The notes beneath the pieces were generated by a model. That model saw only the letters and a list, made by a program, of their open reading frames with translations. It was not told the origin of the DNA and made no database searches. A stretch of 64,000 nucleotides of DNA. Origin: Casuarina equisetifolia. Its lineage: Eukaryota; Streptophyta; Magnoliopsida; Fagales; Casuarinaceae. Both the position numbers and the translations under genes were made by a program. Positions within the stretch are counted from its first letter, which is position 1. The number at the start of each line of letters is the position of its first letter. This document shows positions 55,243 through 64,000 of the stretch, in pieces. The stretch covers positions 6,764,001 to 6,828,000 of the forward strand of contig CM052354.1 of assembly GCA_028551475.1 (NCBI GenBank). The letters run 5' to 3'.

Positions 55243-56778
55243 ATGTTGTCCCACCAAGTACTTAGCTTAGTTTTCCTTATCTTTCTTCTCCTACTTTCTA
55301 CCCTCTTCCTTTCCAAGGCCTCAAAATCGAAGAAACAGTCATCTCCACCACCCGACACCACCGTCAGCCTCCCAAGATCCTACCCTATAGTTGATTCATT
55401 CTTCGCCGTGCTTGCTAACCGCAACCGCCGTCTCCAATGGTTTTCGGACATTCTCTCCATCTCACCCTCCGCCACCTACGTCCTCCGCCGCTCCTACACC
55501 CAGCGCCAGCTCTTGACGGCCAACCCTGCCGTCGTCCAGCACATCCTCAAGACCCACTTCAACAACTATGTCAAGGGAAACGTTTTCTACCTGACATTCA
55601 AAGACATGCTGGGCGATGGCATCTTCAACGTGGACGGGGCATCCTGGAAGCTCCAAAGACAAGGCGCCAGCCACGAGTTCAGCACCAAAACTATGCGCAA
55701 GTTCGTGGAGACCGTCGTGGAAGAAGAAATCTCCGATCGCCTCCTCCCTGTCCTCGCCTCGGCTGCTGCAACCGGAACTATCCTGGATTTCCAGGATATC
55801 CTTCAAAGGTTTGCCTTCGACAATATATGCAAAATAGCTTTCGGGTTCGATCCCGCCTACCTGTTGCCCTCTCTTCCAGAAGCCAAGTTCGCTCAAGCTT
55901 TTGACGAAAGCGTCAAGATCAGCAGTGAGAGATTCAATTCCTTACTCCCAATCGTTTGGAAATTCAAGAAATTGCTGAATATTGGGTCCGAGAAGCGTCT
56001 GAGAATTGCAGTCTCAGAAGTTCGAGAATTCGCCAAGAAAATAGTAAGAGAAAAGAAGCAGGAACTTAGGGAGAAAGCCTCGCTCGATTCTGTCGACCTA
56101 TTGTCAAGGTTCCTGAGGTCGGGCTACTCGGACGAGAACTTCGTGACGGACGTAGTGATCAGCTTCATCCTTGCTGGGCGTGACACCACCTCCGCCGCTT
56201 TGACATGGTATCTCTGGCTACTCTCCAAGAACCCAAACGTCGAGGCCCAGGTGCTGAAGGAAATCAGAGAGAAATCCGAAGCCCCAGACTACGACGAAGT
56301 CAAAGACATGGTGTACACGCACGCTTCTCTGTGTGAAAGCATGCGGTTGTACCCTCCTGTCCCGTCTGACTCGAAGGAGGCAGCGCAGGACGACGTTCTG
56401 CCGGACGGAACGGTGGTGACGAAGGGAACGAGAGTGACTTACATGCCCTACGCGATGGGGAGGCTGGAGACGCTTTGGGGATCTGACTGTGGGGAGTTCA
56501 AGCCGGAGCGGTGGCTGGAGAAAGAAGAGAATGGGCAGTGGAGGTTTGTGGGGAGAGACGCTTACACGTACCCAGTATTCCAGGCGGGGCCGAGGATTTG
56601 CTTGGGGAAGGAGATGGCGTTCTTGCAGATGAAGAGGATTCTGGCGGGGGTTCTCAGGCAGTTCGAGGTGGTTCCGGCGGTGGAGAACAGTGTAGAACCG
56701 GAGTTCGTTCAGCAAATGACGGCCAAAATGACAGGTGGGTTTTTGGTGAGGATAATAAAGAGGAATGATAGAGTGTGA
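55243..56778 (+). CDS. Cytochrome P450 of the CYP94A type (fatty-acid omega-hydroxylase)
   Basis: 511 residues from the ATG at 55243; the frame is open 24 codons further upstream, but the membrane anchor (LSLVFLIFLLLLSTLFL, residues 7-23) starts right after this ATG and the upstream residues are polar. The proline hinge region includes LPRSYPIVDS. P450 hallmarks: I-helix AGRDTT (311-316), K-helix ESMR (E365, R368), PERW, and the haem loop FQAGPRICLG with Cys453. Phrases such as DILQRFAFDNICKIAFGFDP and YPVFQAGPRICLGKEMAF are typical of CYP94. The gene has no intron, as is usual for the family. CYP94 enzymes are anchored in the endoplasmic reticulum and hydroxylate fatty acids at the omega end; CYP94B and C members act on jasmonoyl-isoleucine, while CYP94A members act on cutin-type fatty acids. 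The sequence looks closest to CYP94A, but the substrate cannot be fixed from it. Fully intact; GC content is clearly higher than in the surroundings. Confidence 0.95.
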   Translation: MLSHQVLSLVFLIFLLLLSTLFLSKASKSKKQSSPPPDTTVSLPRSYPIVDSFFAVLANRNRRLQWFSDILSISPSATYVLRRSYTQRQLLTANPAVVQHILKTHFNNYVKGNVFYLTFKDMLGDGIFNVDGASWKLQRQGASHEFSTKTMRKFVETVVEEEISDRLLPVLASAAATGTILDFQDILQRFAFDNICKIAFGFDPAYLLPSLPEAKFAQAFDESVKISSERFNSLLPIVWKFKKLLNIGSEKRLRIAVSEVREFAKKIVREKKQELREKASLDSVDLLSRFLRSGYSDENFVTDVVISFILAGRDTTSAALTWYLWLLSKNPNVEAQVLKEIREKSEAPDYDEVKDMVYTHASLCESMRLYPPVPSDSKEAAQDDVLPDGTVVTKGTRVTYMPYAMGRLETLWGSDCGEFKPERWLEKEENGQWRFVGRDAYTYPVFQAGPRICLGKEMAFLQMKRILAGVLRQFEVVPAVENSVEPEFVQQMTAKMTGGFLVRIIKRNDRV

Positions 56779-58429
56779 ATAATGAGATGCTTTCAAACCG
56801 TAGAGGGGACAGCTTTAAAGTCCTTGTTACCTTCCTTTTTAGTTTCTATTGTATTAAAAAGCAACTCTTTTGAATTGGAGATCACCAAATACTTCAAAAT
56901 AGGGATAAGTTAAGTAAATGCTTCGTAGGATGTATAATGTTACTTCGAGTTAAAATCGAAAGAGTGGCAACTTCTCCTGCTTTTAATTCTTAAAAGATTA
57001 AAAAATTCCAATCATAAGATTTAGGGTCTAATATCCTTTGTGTGTAAATTTGAATGAATGAATTAAAACTTAATATTATTATAATTATTTGTTGCTTAAC
57101 TAACTAACTAATTTAGTGGAAAGTTGATGATAATTTCATTTAGATTTGCATGAATTTATGTGTGTGTATTGTAATATTAAAAAATAATAAATTTTTTATG
57201 TTAATTAAGTTTAGACCTGTAAATATAGGCATAATGATGTGTAATTCATATGATTATAGATTTAACATACTTGAATTCTCTACATCTTTCTTTTTCTACC
57301 CACCTCATGTTTTGTGACAATTTTGTTATTGCATGAAAAGAAACAAGATAAAAGAGAGTGGTTTGGATAATCAACTCAGCAAATCTTTCTGAATATAAAT
57401 TATTACGGTGCAAGTTGATTGGTCCGGGGCTTCACCATTATGAATACAGTGCAATGATACATGCTGAAATGACCTTTCGCAGATAAAAGTTGAATTTCTT
57501 TCGTTGAGTACGGGGACTGTTTAAAGATGGTGAGTGAATAAAGGGGGAGGAATCGTACCAAAAAGTTAAAACCAAACATAGTGGGCAACACTTACATAAT
57601 GTATGCCAATTTGGATCCAAGTCGGCCATGAAAACAAAAAACATAAACTTATGTTCTATATCGTTAAGTGGGAAGTAATAAGCAAATAGGTATCAGGTTT
57701 TTGTGGATCATCTTTTTGAATTTTTTATAAGATTAAATGTGCCAATTACTGAACAAATATATGAAAGTTGAGTATCCAAAAAATCTAAAAAAAGATAGAT
57801 ATTTTCCAACATTGTTGATAACACTATTGTGGCTCTCTGTATACCATTCAAGTAAAGCAGCTGAGCTTGACATAGTTAAACTTTTGATTCCTTCTTGGTG
57901 AATTCAATGTGGCGTACCAAGCTCAAATTAGAGGATGGACTAAATGTTTCCATTTGGGTTATTGGGGGAGCAATGAAATTAGAAAAAGAATGATCTTCAA
58001 GCCTATACATACCATTCAAAGAGGAAAACTAAATGTCCCTCAGTCACCACAACAGTTTTTAGCTTTTATTTTATTTTTAAACTTACTTTATGAACTGAAT
58101 GAAAAATAAAGTCTTTGTAAAGAACTTTAAAATACAACTAATAGCAGAAAATAATTGACACTATATTATACATTAAAGTCTTCTTAATATTAATATTAAT
58201 TATCATAATTGATATCTACCCTGACGATATACATTTATGAAATAAAAGGTCCGCGAAATGTGGTCATGCAAAGATATTTGTGCATAAAAATCGTTAAATT
58301 AGGAGTAAAAATAAATATAAAATTACAATAATTTATTTACAAAATCGTTAAATTGACAAATCTTTTTATTAATCATTGGACATGAAGGAAAGATGGGCTT
58401 GCGTTTGGAGATATAATATTTTTATATTA
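56779..58429. other. Intergenic between P450 and helicase
   Basis: Past the P450 3' UTR the region is AT-rich. Small frames at 57403-57644 (minus) and 57909-58109 (plus) carry no recognisable domain. No RNA gene or transposon signature is visible. Confidence 0.4.
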
Positions 58430-58866
58430 TTATTGGGTTTTATTAGATAATTAAATTAAAAATTATTGTTTTTCAAATAAGATTTAGAATTAAAATAATT
58501 AAAATTTATTAGGATTCCAACTCCAATTAATGTGAAAGTCCAAAACCCAGTCGTAGACGGATTCCAAAACCCAATTGGTTTGGGAGTCCAAAACCTAATT
58601 GGACTGGGTTAAAAGCTAAATCTATTTAATAGAAGGTATGGGCATGGAATTAGAATGAATTATTTGGTGATTAGAAACTTGGCATCAATCTTTGAGAGAA
58701 TTCAAGATTTGAGTTCCATCTCCGGGGCCTCTTTCGATATCTCTCGGTCGTACTCTCCTTCTTCGGTAGTTTGACGACGGGCTTGTATCAACGAGGCACC
58801 GGCGTTCTCTGTTAACGTGCGTGGGGGACACTCAAGCTTTCTCGGTGGCCGATTCTCTTCATTGGA

Positions 58867-61800
58867 ATGGGGAGCGAAAACAATTTGAAGACCTGGGTAT
58901 CTGACAAGTTGATGTCGCTGCTCGGATATTCTGAGCCTGCAGTTGTTCAGTATGTTATTGGGCTATGCAAGCAATCATCATCACCAGATGATGTGGTGGG
59001 CAAATTGGTGGAATTTGGGTTGTCTTCGTCAACTGAAACCCGTACACTCGCAGTAGAAATCTTTAAGAGAGTAGCCCATAAGATGTTTGGTGAAAGTCTT
59101 TATCAGAAAAAAGAAAGGGAAGCTGCTGTGTTGGCACGGAAGCAAGCAACTTATGCAGTTTTGGATGCTGATGTTGATGACAAAGACAATGTTGACCATG
59201 GGTCTTCCATTACAGATGCATCTAAAACCAGAAAAGCAAATGGCCGTAAAAGACGTTTTAGGAAGATGATCGAAAATCAAGAAAATGAAGATGATGAGGT
59301 AATTGCAGGTGGGGCAACAAAGAGACGAGTTAAAAGAAGAACTTCTGGGGACGAAGATGATGGTTCAGAGTCAGAAGAAGAACGGTTGCGTGACCAAAGA
59401 GAAAGGAAACAATTAGAGCAGAATATAAGGTTATGGGAGGCTGCTGGCACACGGAAGTTAACAGAGCCAAAATTATCACGAAAGGCAGAAGAAGAGGCAA
59501 TGAGGAGATCCAATGCATTGGAGCAAGGTGACACTGAAACCTTAAGAAAAGTTTCGAGACAAGAATACTTAAAGAAAAGAGAGCAAAAGAAACTAATGGA
59601 ATTAGAGTATTTGTTTGATGGGGTGGATCTTACTGAAGAAGAATATCGTGAGTTAAGGTTCAAGAAGGAAATATATGAGCTCGTGAAGAAGCGGACAGAG
59701 GACACTGAAAATACAAGTGAGTATAGGATGCCAGAAGCCTATGATCAAGAAGGTGGTGTTAATCAGGAAAAGAGGTTTTCTGTGGCTCTGCAACGATACA
59801 GGGATCCGACTGCTGTTCAAAAAGTGAACCCTTTCGCAGAACAAGAGGGTTGGGAGGAGCTTCAAATTGGAAAGGCCACGATGAAGTTTGGTTCAAAAAG
59901 TAAAACACAAATATCTGAGAACTACCAGTTTGTGTTTGAAGACCAAATTGATTTTATCAAAGCTTCAAGTATGGATGGTGACAATATTGATGATGAGGAG
60001 TCTGCCAAATTGCTCAAGAAGTCTAGGGCAAAATCAACATTTGAGAAGCTTCAGGATGACAGAAAAACATTACCTATATATCCATATCGGGATGAATTGC
60101 TCAAAGCTATCAGTGATCATCAGGTTCTTATCATTGTAGGTGAAACTGGTTCCGGGAAAACTACACAAATTCCTCAATATCTTCATGAAGCTGGATATAC
60201 AAAGCTTGGAAAGGTTGGATGTACACAGCCGCGAAGGGTTGCTGCTATGACAGTTGCTGCTCGAGTATCTCAAGAAATGGGCGTCAAGCTTGGCCACGAG
60301 GTTGGCTATTCCATCCGTTTTGAAGATTGTACTTCAGAAAAGACTGTTCTCAAGTATATGACAGATGGGATGTTGTTGAGGGAATTCCTTGGGGAACCAG
60401 ATTTGGCAAGCTACAGTGTGGTGATGCTGGATGAGGCCCACGAGAGAACTCTGTCAACTGATATTCTATTTGGATTAGTAAAGGATATTTCTCGATTTCG
60501 CCCTGATCTTAAGTTGCTCATCTCCAGTGCAACTCTTGATGCAGAGAAATTCAGTGATTTCTTTGATTCAGCTCCAATATTTAAAATTCCAGGAAGGCGG
60601 TATCCTGTTGAAATACACTACACGAAAGCTCCAGAAGCTGATTACTTGGATGCAGCTGTAGTCACTGTTCTCCAAATCCATGCTACACAACCAGCTGGTG
60701 ATATATTGGTTTTCCTGACAGGACAAGAAGATATTGAAACAGTGGAAGAAATTTTGAAGTATAGGGTAAGGGGCCTAGGGACAAAGATTGCTGAGTTGAT
60801 TATTTGTCCAATATATGCAAGCCTGCCTACTGAGATCCAAGCAAAAATATTTGAACCAACACCCAAAGGAGCACGAAAAGTTGTTTTGGCAACAAATATT
60901 GCTGAAACATCTTTAACCATTGATGGGATCAAATATGTAATTGATCCAGGCTTCTGCAAAATGAAATCCTTTAATCCAAAGACTGGAATGGAGTCGTTGC
61001 AAGTTGCTCATATTTCCAAGGCATCAGCTAATCAAAGGGCAGGTCGAGCTGGACGAACAGGCCCAGGTAAATGCTTTCGCTTATATACTGCCTTTAATTA
61101 CCACAATGATTTGGAAGATAACACAGTTCCTGAAATTCAAAGGACAAACCTTGCAAGTGTTGTCCTTACACTCAAAAGTCTTGGTATCCCTGATTTGTTA
61201 GATTTTGATTTTATGGACCCACCACCATCTGAGGCATTAATTAAAGCCTTGGAGCTACTCTTTGCACTAAGTGCATTAAATAAACTAGGTGAGCTGACTA
61301 AAGTGGGTAGACAGATGGCAGAGTTCCCTGTTGATCCTATGCTAGCGAAAGTGATAGTTGCTTCTGATAAATTCAAATGCTCAGATGAAATCATTTCAAT
61401 TGCTGCTATGCTTTCTATTGGAAACTCAATTTTTTATCGTCCAAAAGATAAACAAGTTCATGCAGATAATGCACGAATGAACTTTCATGCTGGAAATGTT
61501 GGAGACCACATTGCATTGCTGAAGGTCTACAATTCATGGAGGGAGTCGAATTACTCAACACAGTGGTGTTATGAAAGTTATATACAGGTTAGAAGCATGA
61601 AACGTGCAAGGGATGTACGAGATCAGCTTGAAGGATTGTTGGAAAGGGTTGAAATTAAACTAACGTCAAACCCCAATGACTTGGATGCTATTAAAAAAGC
61701 CATAACATCTGGTTTTTTCCCAAATTCTGCAAGGCTGCAAAAGAATGGATCTTATCGGACTGTTAAGCATCCACAAACTGTTCACATACACCCCAGTTCA

Positions 61801-61992
61801 GGGCTGGTACAGGTCCTTCCCAGATGGGTTGTATACCATGAGTTGGTATTTACAACCAAGGAATATATGAGACAGGTGACGGAACTAAAGCCAGAGTGGC
61901 TGGTGGAAATAGCCCCACACTATTACCAGCTCAAGGATGTTGAAGACTCAGTCATAAAGAAAATGCCTCGCGGAAAAGGACGTGGATCATAG
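58867..61992 (+). CDS. DEAH-box pre-mRNA splicing helicase (Prp2/DHX16 class)
   Basis: 1041 residues in a single exon. Residues 1-70 form a helical, PWI-like segment (WVSDKLMSLLGYSEPAVVQY), followed by a charged linker with Lys/Arg- and Glu-rich coils up to about 400. The helicase core has motif I GETGSGKT (425-432), TQPRR, motif II DEAH (522-525), motif III SAT (554-556), TNIAETSLTIDG, and motif VI QRAGRAGR (723-730), then the ratchet/HA2 and OB-fold C-terminal regions ending KKMPRGKGRGS. Length and order fit the Prp2/DHX16 proteins (ESP3/MEE29 in Arabidopsis), nuclear ATPases that remodel the spliceosome just before the first splicing step; the DHX8/Prp22 class would carry an S1 domain, which is absent here. 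The ATG at 58867 follows a leader that is duplicated at 53.4-53.9 kb. All motifs are intact. The absence of introns in 3.1 kb could mean an intronless family branch or a retrocopy. Confidence 0.95.
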   Translation: MGSENNLKTWVSDKLMSLLGYSEPAVVQYVIGLCKQSSSPDDVVGKLVEFGLSSSTETRTLAVEIFKRVAHKMFGESLYQKKEREAAVLARKQATYAVLDADVDDKDNVDHGSSITDASKTRKANGRKRRFRKMIENQENEDDEVIAGGATKRRVKRRTSGDEDDGSESEEERLRDQRERKQLEQNIRLWEAAGTRKLTEPKLSRKAEEEAMRRSNALEQGDTETLRKVSRQEYLKKREQKKLMELEYLFDGVDLTEEEYRELRFKKEIYELVKKRTEDTENTSEYRMPEAYDQEGGVNQEKRFSVALQRYRDPTAVQKVNPFAEQEGWEELQIGKATMKFGSKSKTQISENYQFVFEDQIDFIKASSMDGDNIDDEESAKLLKKSRAKSTFEKLQDDRKTLPIYPYRDELLKAISDHQVLIIVGETGSGKTTQIPQYLHEAGYTKLGKVGCTQPRRVAAMTVAARVSQEMGVKLGHEVGYSIRFEDCTSEKTVLKYMTDGMLLREFLGEPDLASYSVVMLDEAHERTLSTDILFGLVKDISRFRPDLKLLISSATLDAEKFSDFFDSAPIFKIPGRRYPVEIHYTKAPEADYLDAAVVTVLQIHATQPAGDILVFLTGQEDIETVEEILKYRVRGLGTKIAELIICPIYASLPTEIQAKIFEPTPKGARKVVLATNIAETSLTIDGIKYVIDPGFCKMKSFNPKTGMESLQVAHISKASANQRAGRAGRTGPGKCFRLYTAFNYHNDLEDNTVPEIQRTNLASVVLTLKSLGIPDLLDFDFMDPPPSEALIKALELLFALSALNKLGELTKVGRQMAEFPVDPMLAKVIVASDKFKCSDEIISIAAMLSIGNSIFYRPKDKQVHADNARMNFHAGNVGDHIALLKVYNSWRESNYSTQWCYESYIQVRSMKRARDVRDQLEGLLERVEIKLTSNPNDLDAIKKAITSGFFPNSARLQKNGSYRTVKHPQTVHIHPSSGLVQVLPRWVVYHELVFTTKEYMRQVTELKPEWLVEIAPHYYQLKDVEDSVIKKMPRGKGRGS

Positions 61993-62570
61993 GACTGGGA
62001 GGGGGCGACAAGTCTTGGGCATCGGAGGGCTCTGCTTGATATTTCAATTTTTGACATCATTGTATTCTTTACTAAGAAATCCCATGTATTGATCAATGAT
62101 TTTGGGGTAGAGTTAACCTGGTTGTACAGCTTAAGGCTTGTAAAAAATTGTATAATGCTATGAATCAAGAGTAATGTTCTTATTTGCTAGCTTTATTTTT
62201 TTTTTGAAAAAAAAGAATTCGGATCTGCTGGTCAATGAAACGGAGCTGCTTCCACATCATTAGTTGTGCTAAATCTCAGTTGAACAGAGGCTGATCTAAT
62301 TTTGAAGACTGTATTTTTATTGCTTGATGTGCAAGATTCTGGTTGGTTGTAAACGATTCAAACTGTCCCTCAAGCTCCACTTCAAATTTACTTTGTGGTT
62401 TATTTTTTCATTGACATTTTTTTGATTGAATGGTTTTTTGTTGCCGAAAGAGCCCAATTTGCAAGCAGAGTATTGACTTCTAGCCGAAAGTGTTGCGATT
62501 TAAGTGTGTTGAAATGGTAACTGAAAACTAAAAATAGTTCGATAATTCTTAGGTAGGTTGGGTACCTTCA
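61993..62570 (+). other. Helicase 3' flank
   Basis: No open frame of interest. 61993-62170 is probably 3' UTR, with AT-rich text and a poly-A-like tract after 62195 (a T10 run followed by an A-rich run), which could be a poly-A addition zone. Confidence 0.4.
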
Positions 62571-64000
62571 CTATCTCCAACAAGTTAAAAATAGGCATTC
62601 ATAAAGACCAACATTCTGACAACACACGGTTTTGTCCATTACCAGTTTCAGGAGTTTTTCCCCAAGCCCGATGCTAGGGTTTACGTAAAGGGAAATGGGG
62701 TTCTGCCAGAAAGGAAAATTATGGTGTACACGCTTCGGAGAGTCAGTGTTGCAAGCCATGGCCCCAAGAAGGTCTCCTTTATCATAAATGTTATACGTTT
62801 AGGTTATTCAAAAACGTTTTCAGTGGGATTTAATGCAGGATTTCATATTCAGGCTACACGCCATAAAACAACTCTCGAATTCATTGATCGTTATCTTTTC
62901 ATTATTTCCATATCTGGGTTATCATGGACCACTCTACAGTATAGACAACATGATGGAACTATTGGGTTAGGTACACCTTTCATCATGAAATGGGAAGAGA
63001 AGGTTTAAAAAAGTGGACGAGTGCCAGGCATGGATTCCTCATCTGCAGATAAGTGACGTTCGGAGTTACTGCATTTCTTGAGGATTGGTAACAAGATTTT
63101 GACGTTAAAGATCAGGAGTTGTTAATCCTGTAAATTGCTTAAATCTCTGAGTTTAGAACTTTGGTTGGACTTACATGTTTAAGATAGATTCTTTGATATT
63201 TGTCAACCATCACAATACTAACTCACAATAAATGAGTTTTCCTATCTTATGCTAAAATAAATTAGCACATTTCAATTTCAGAAACACATTAACACCATTC
63301 ATTCTATCTTTTATTTATCTAGACTTTTTCATCCAACTTTTATCCATTAAGTAGCAATAGACATGATGTAGACTAGCATTTTCTCGAACTAAATTAGTTT
63401 AAAAGAAAGTACTAAAGATTAATTATTACTTATCATATGTGAAATATAATTTTTTTTAAACTTATTTTGACTTTTAAAAGTAAGATTCACTACTGCATCC
63501 AACTTCACTAGTACTCATGTACAGTATTACTTGTTTATATAATATGTAGGTCTCCAAAATTAAGAATACTTCCATTCACACACAGACCACCAAATTGATA
63601 AATTTGTATAATAAACTAAGTTTACCCTCTAAATCCCAAACAATACCTATTCTTAACTAAGCTAAGTATTTGTTAATAATTCATTTTAGGTCACGAATTT
63701 TTTATCCAAAAATGCCTCTTTTCCTTGCGCTTTAATTAACAAAATGCATTACACTTGGTATTAAGCTTATATGGTGGTCCAAATCTACCTACCGTGCAGG
63801 CTGCTGATGTCACGATTAATCAGGTAATAATGACAATTCTTAAATGGCAGGAAAAAGGCTGTCATTGATCTTCAATCACGTACAAGAATCTGAAAGAGCA
63901 ACTCCAAAACTGATCAGAATTTTCGTATGTTATGGACGGCTAGGATCTCAGGCAATTAGGTCAATATGCAATTTTGACATAATACAACTTTTACCGTCTT
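62571..64000. other. Intergenic, right end of window
   Basis: The plus frame at 62721-63008 (95 codons) begins in a repeated phrase also found at 52.9 kb and shows no domain. Beyond 63010 the sequence is AT-rich with nothing I can assign. Confidence 0.4.

Noticed and set aside
55462..55896. Open minus-strand frames inside the P450
   Set aside because: GC-rich coding sequence opens other frames by chance; the P450 frame carries all the motifs.
62721..63008. 95-codon plus-strand ORF after the helicase
   Set aside because: No recognisable domain or promoter, and its start is in a phrase repeated at 52.9 kb.
1..64000. CRISPR arrays, tRNA or rRNA genes
   Set aside because: No regularly spaced short repeats with unique spacers and no cloverleaf or rRNA text were recognised; the tRNA-Met matches are retrotransposon primer sites.

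Overview
The window looks like nuclear DNA of a dicot plant. The likely source is grapevine (Vitis) or a close relative. This is inferred from AT-rich intergenic DNA, plant-type Ty1-copia and Ty3-gypsy elements primed by initiator tRNA-Met, a Cf/Ve-type receptor-like protein, germin-like proteins, a CYP94 P450 and a DUF1218 exon. Only four loci look like host genes with long open frames: a leucine-rich receptor-like protein (3192-5999, minus, start damaged), one intact germin-like protein (31003-31735, minus), a CYP94A-type fatty-acid hydroxylase (55243-56778, plus) and a single-exon DEAH splicing helicase of the Prp2/DHX16 class (58867-61992, plus).

Layout. 1-3.1 kb holds relics of a second receptor-like protein and a miniature LTR retroelement (TRIM). 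3.2-6.0 kb is the receptor-like protein. 7-9.5 kb holds two copies of a DUF1218 first exon with no downstream exons. From about 10 to 52.6 kb the window is a tandemly duplicated, transposon-riddled array. Its repeating unit contains a degenerate plus-strand copia element ending in an inverted duplication of its reverse-transcriptase segment, a block coding for an unassigned minus-strand peptide, an AT-rich stretch, a minus-strand germin-like gene with a TATA box, an LTR-like block, and fragments of another unassigned minus-strand protein. Three germin-like copies remain (A about 12.9 kb, B about 31.0 kb, C about 46.1 kb). Only B reads through; A and C are frameshifted in the same cupin loop. 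A fourth unit is cut off at about 52.6 kb.

Three LTR retrotransposons have landed in the array: a non-autonomous element with a CTT-rich core (19.6-22.2 kb, minus), a decayed chromodomain gypsy element (24.1-29.5 kb, plus), and a young copia element (35,390-41,153, minus). The young copia has 239-bp LTRs that differ at two sites and a perfect 5-bp target duplication, yet its coding region carries several lesions.

The last 11 kb is quieter. A truncated duplicate of the helicase 5' region lies at 53.4-53.9 kb, followed by the P450 and the helicase. The genes are independent plant transcription units; nothing suggests an operon or a shared pathway. The receptor-like protein, germin-like protein and CYP94 belong to families often linked to stress, cell-wall or jasmonate/cutin biology, but that is family knowledge and not something the sequence shows.
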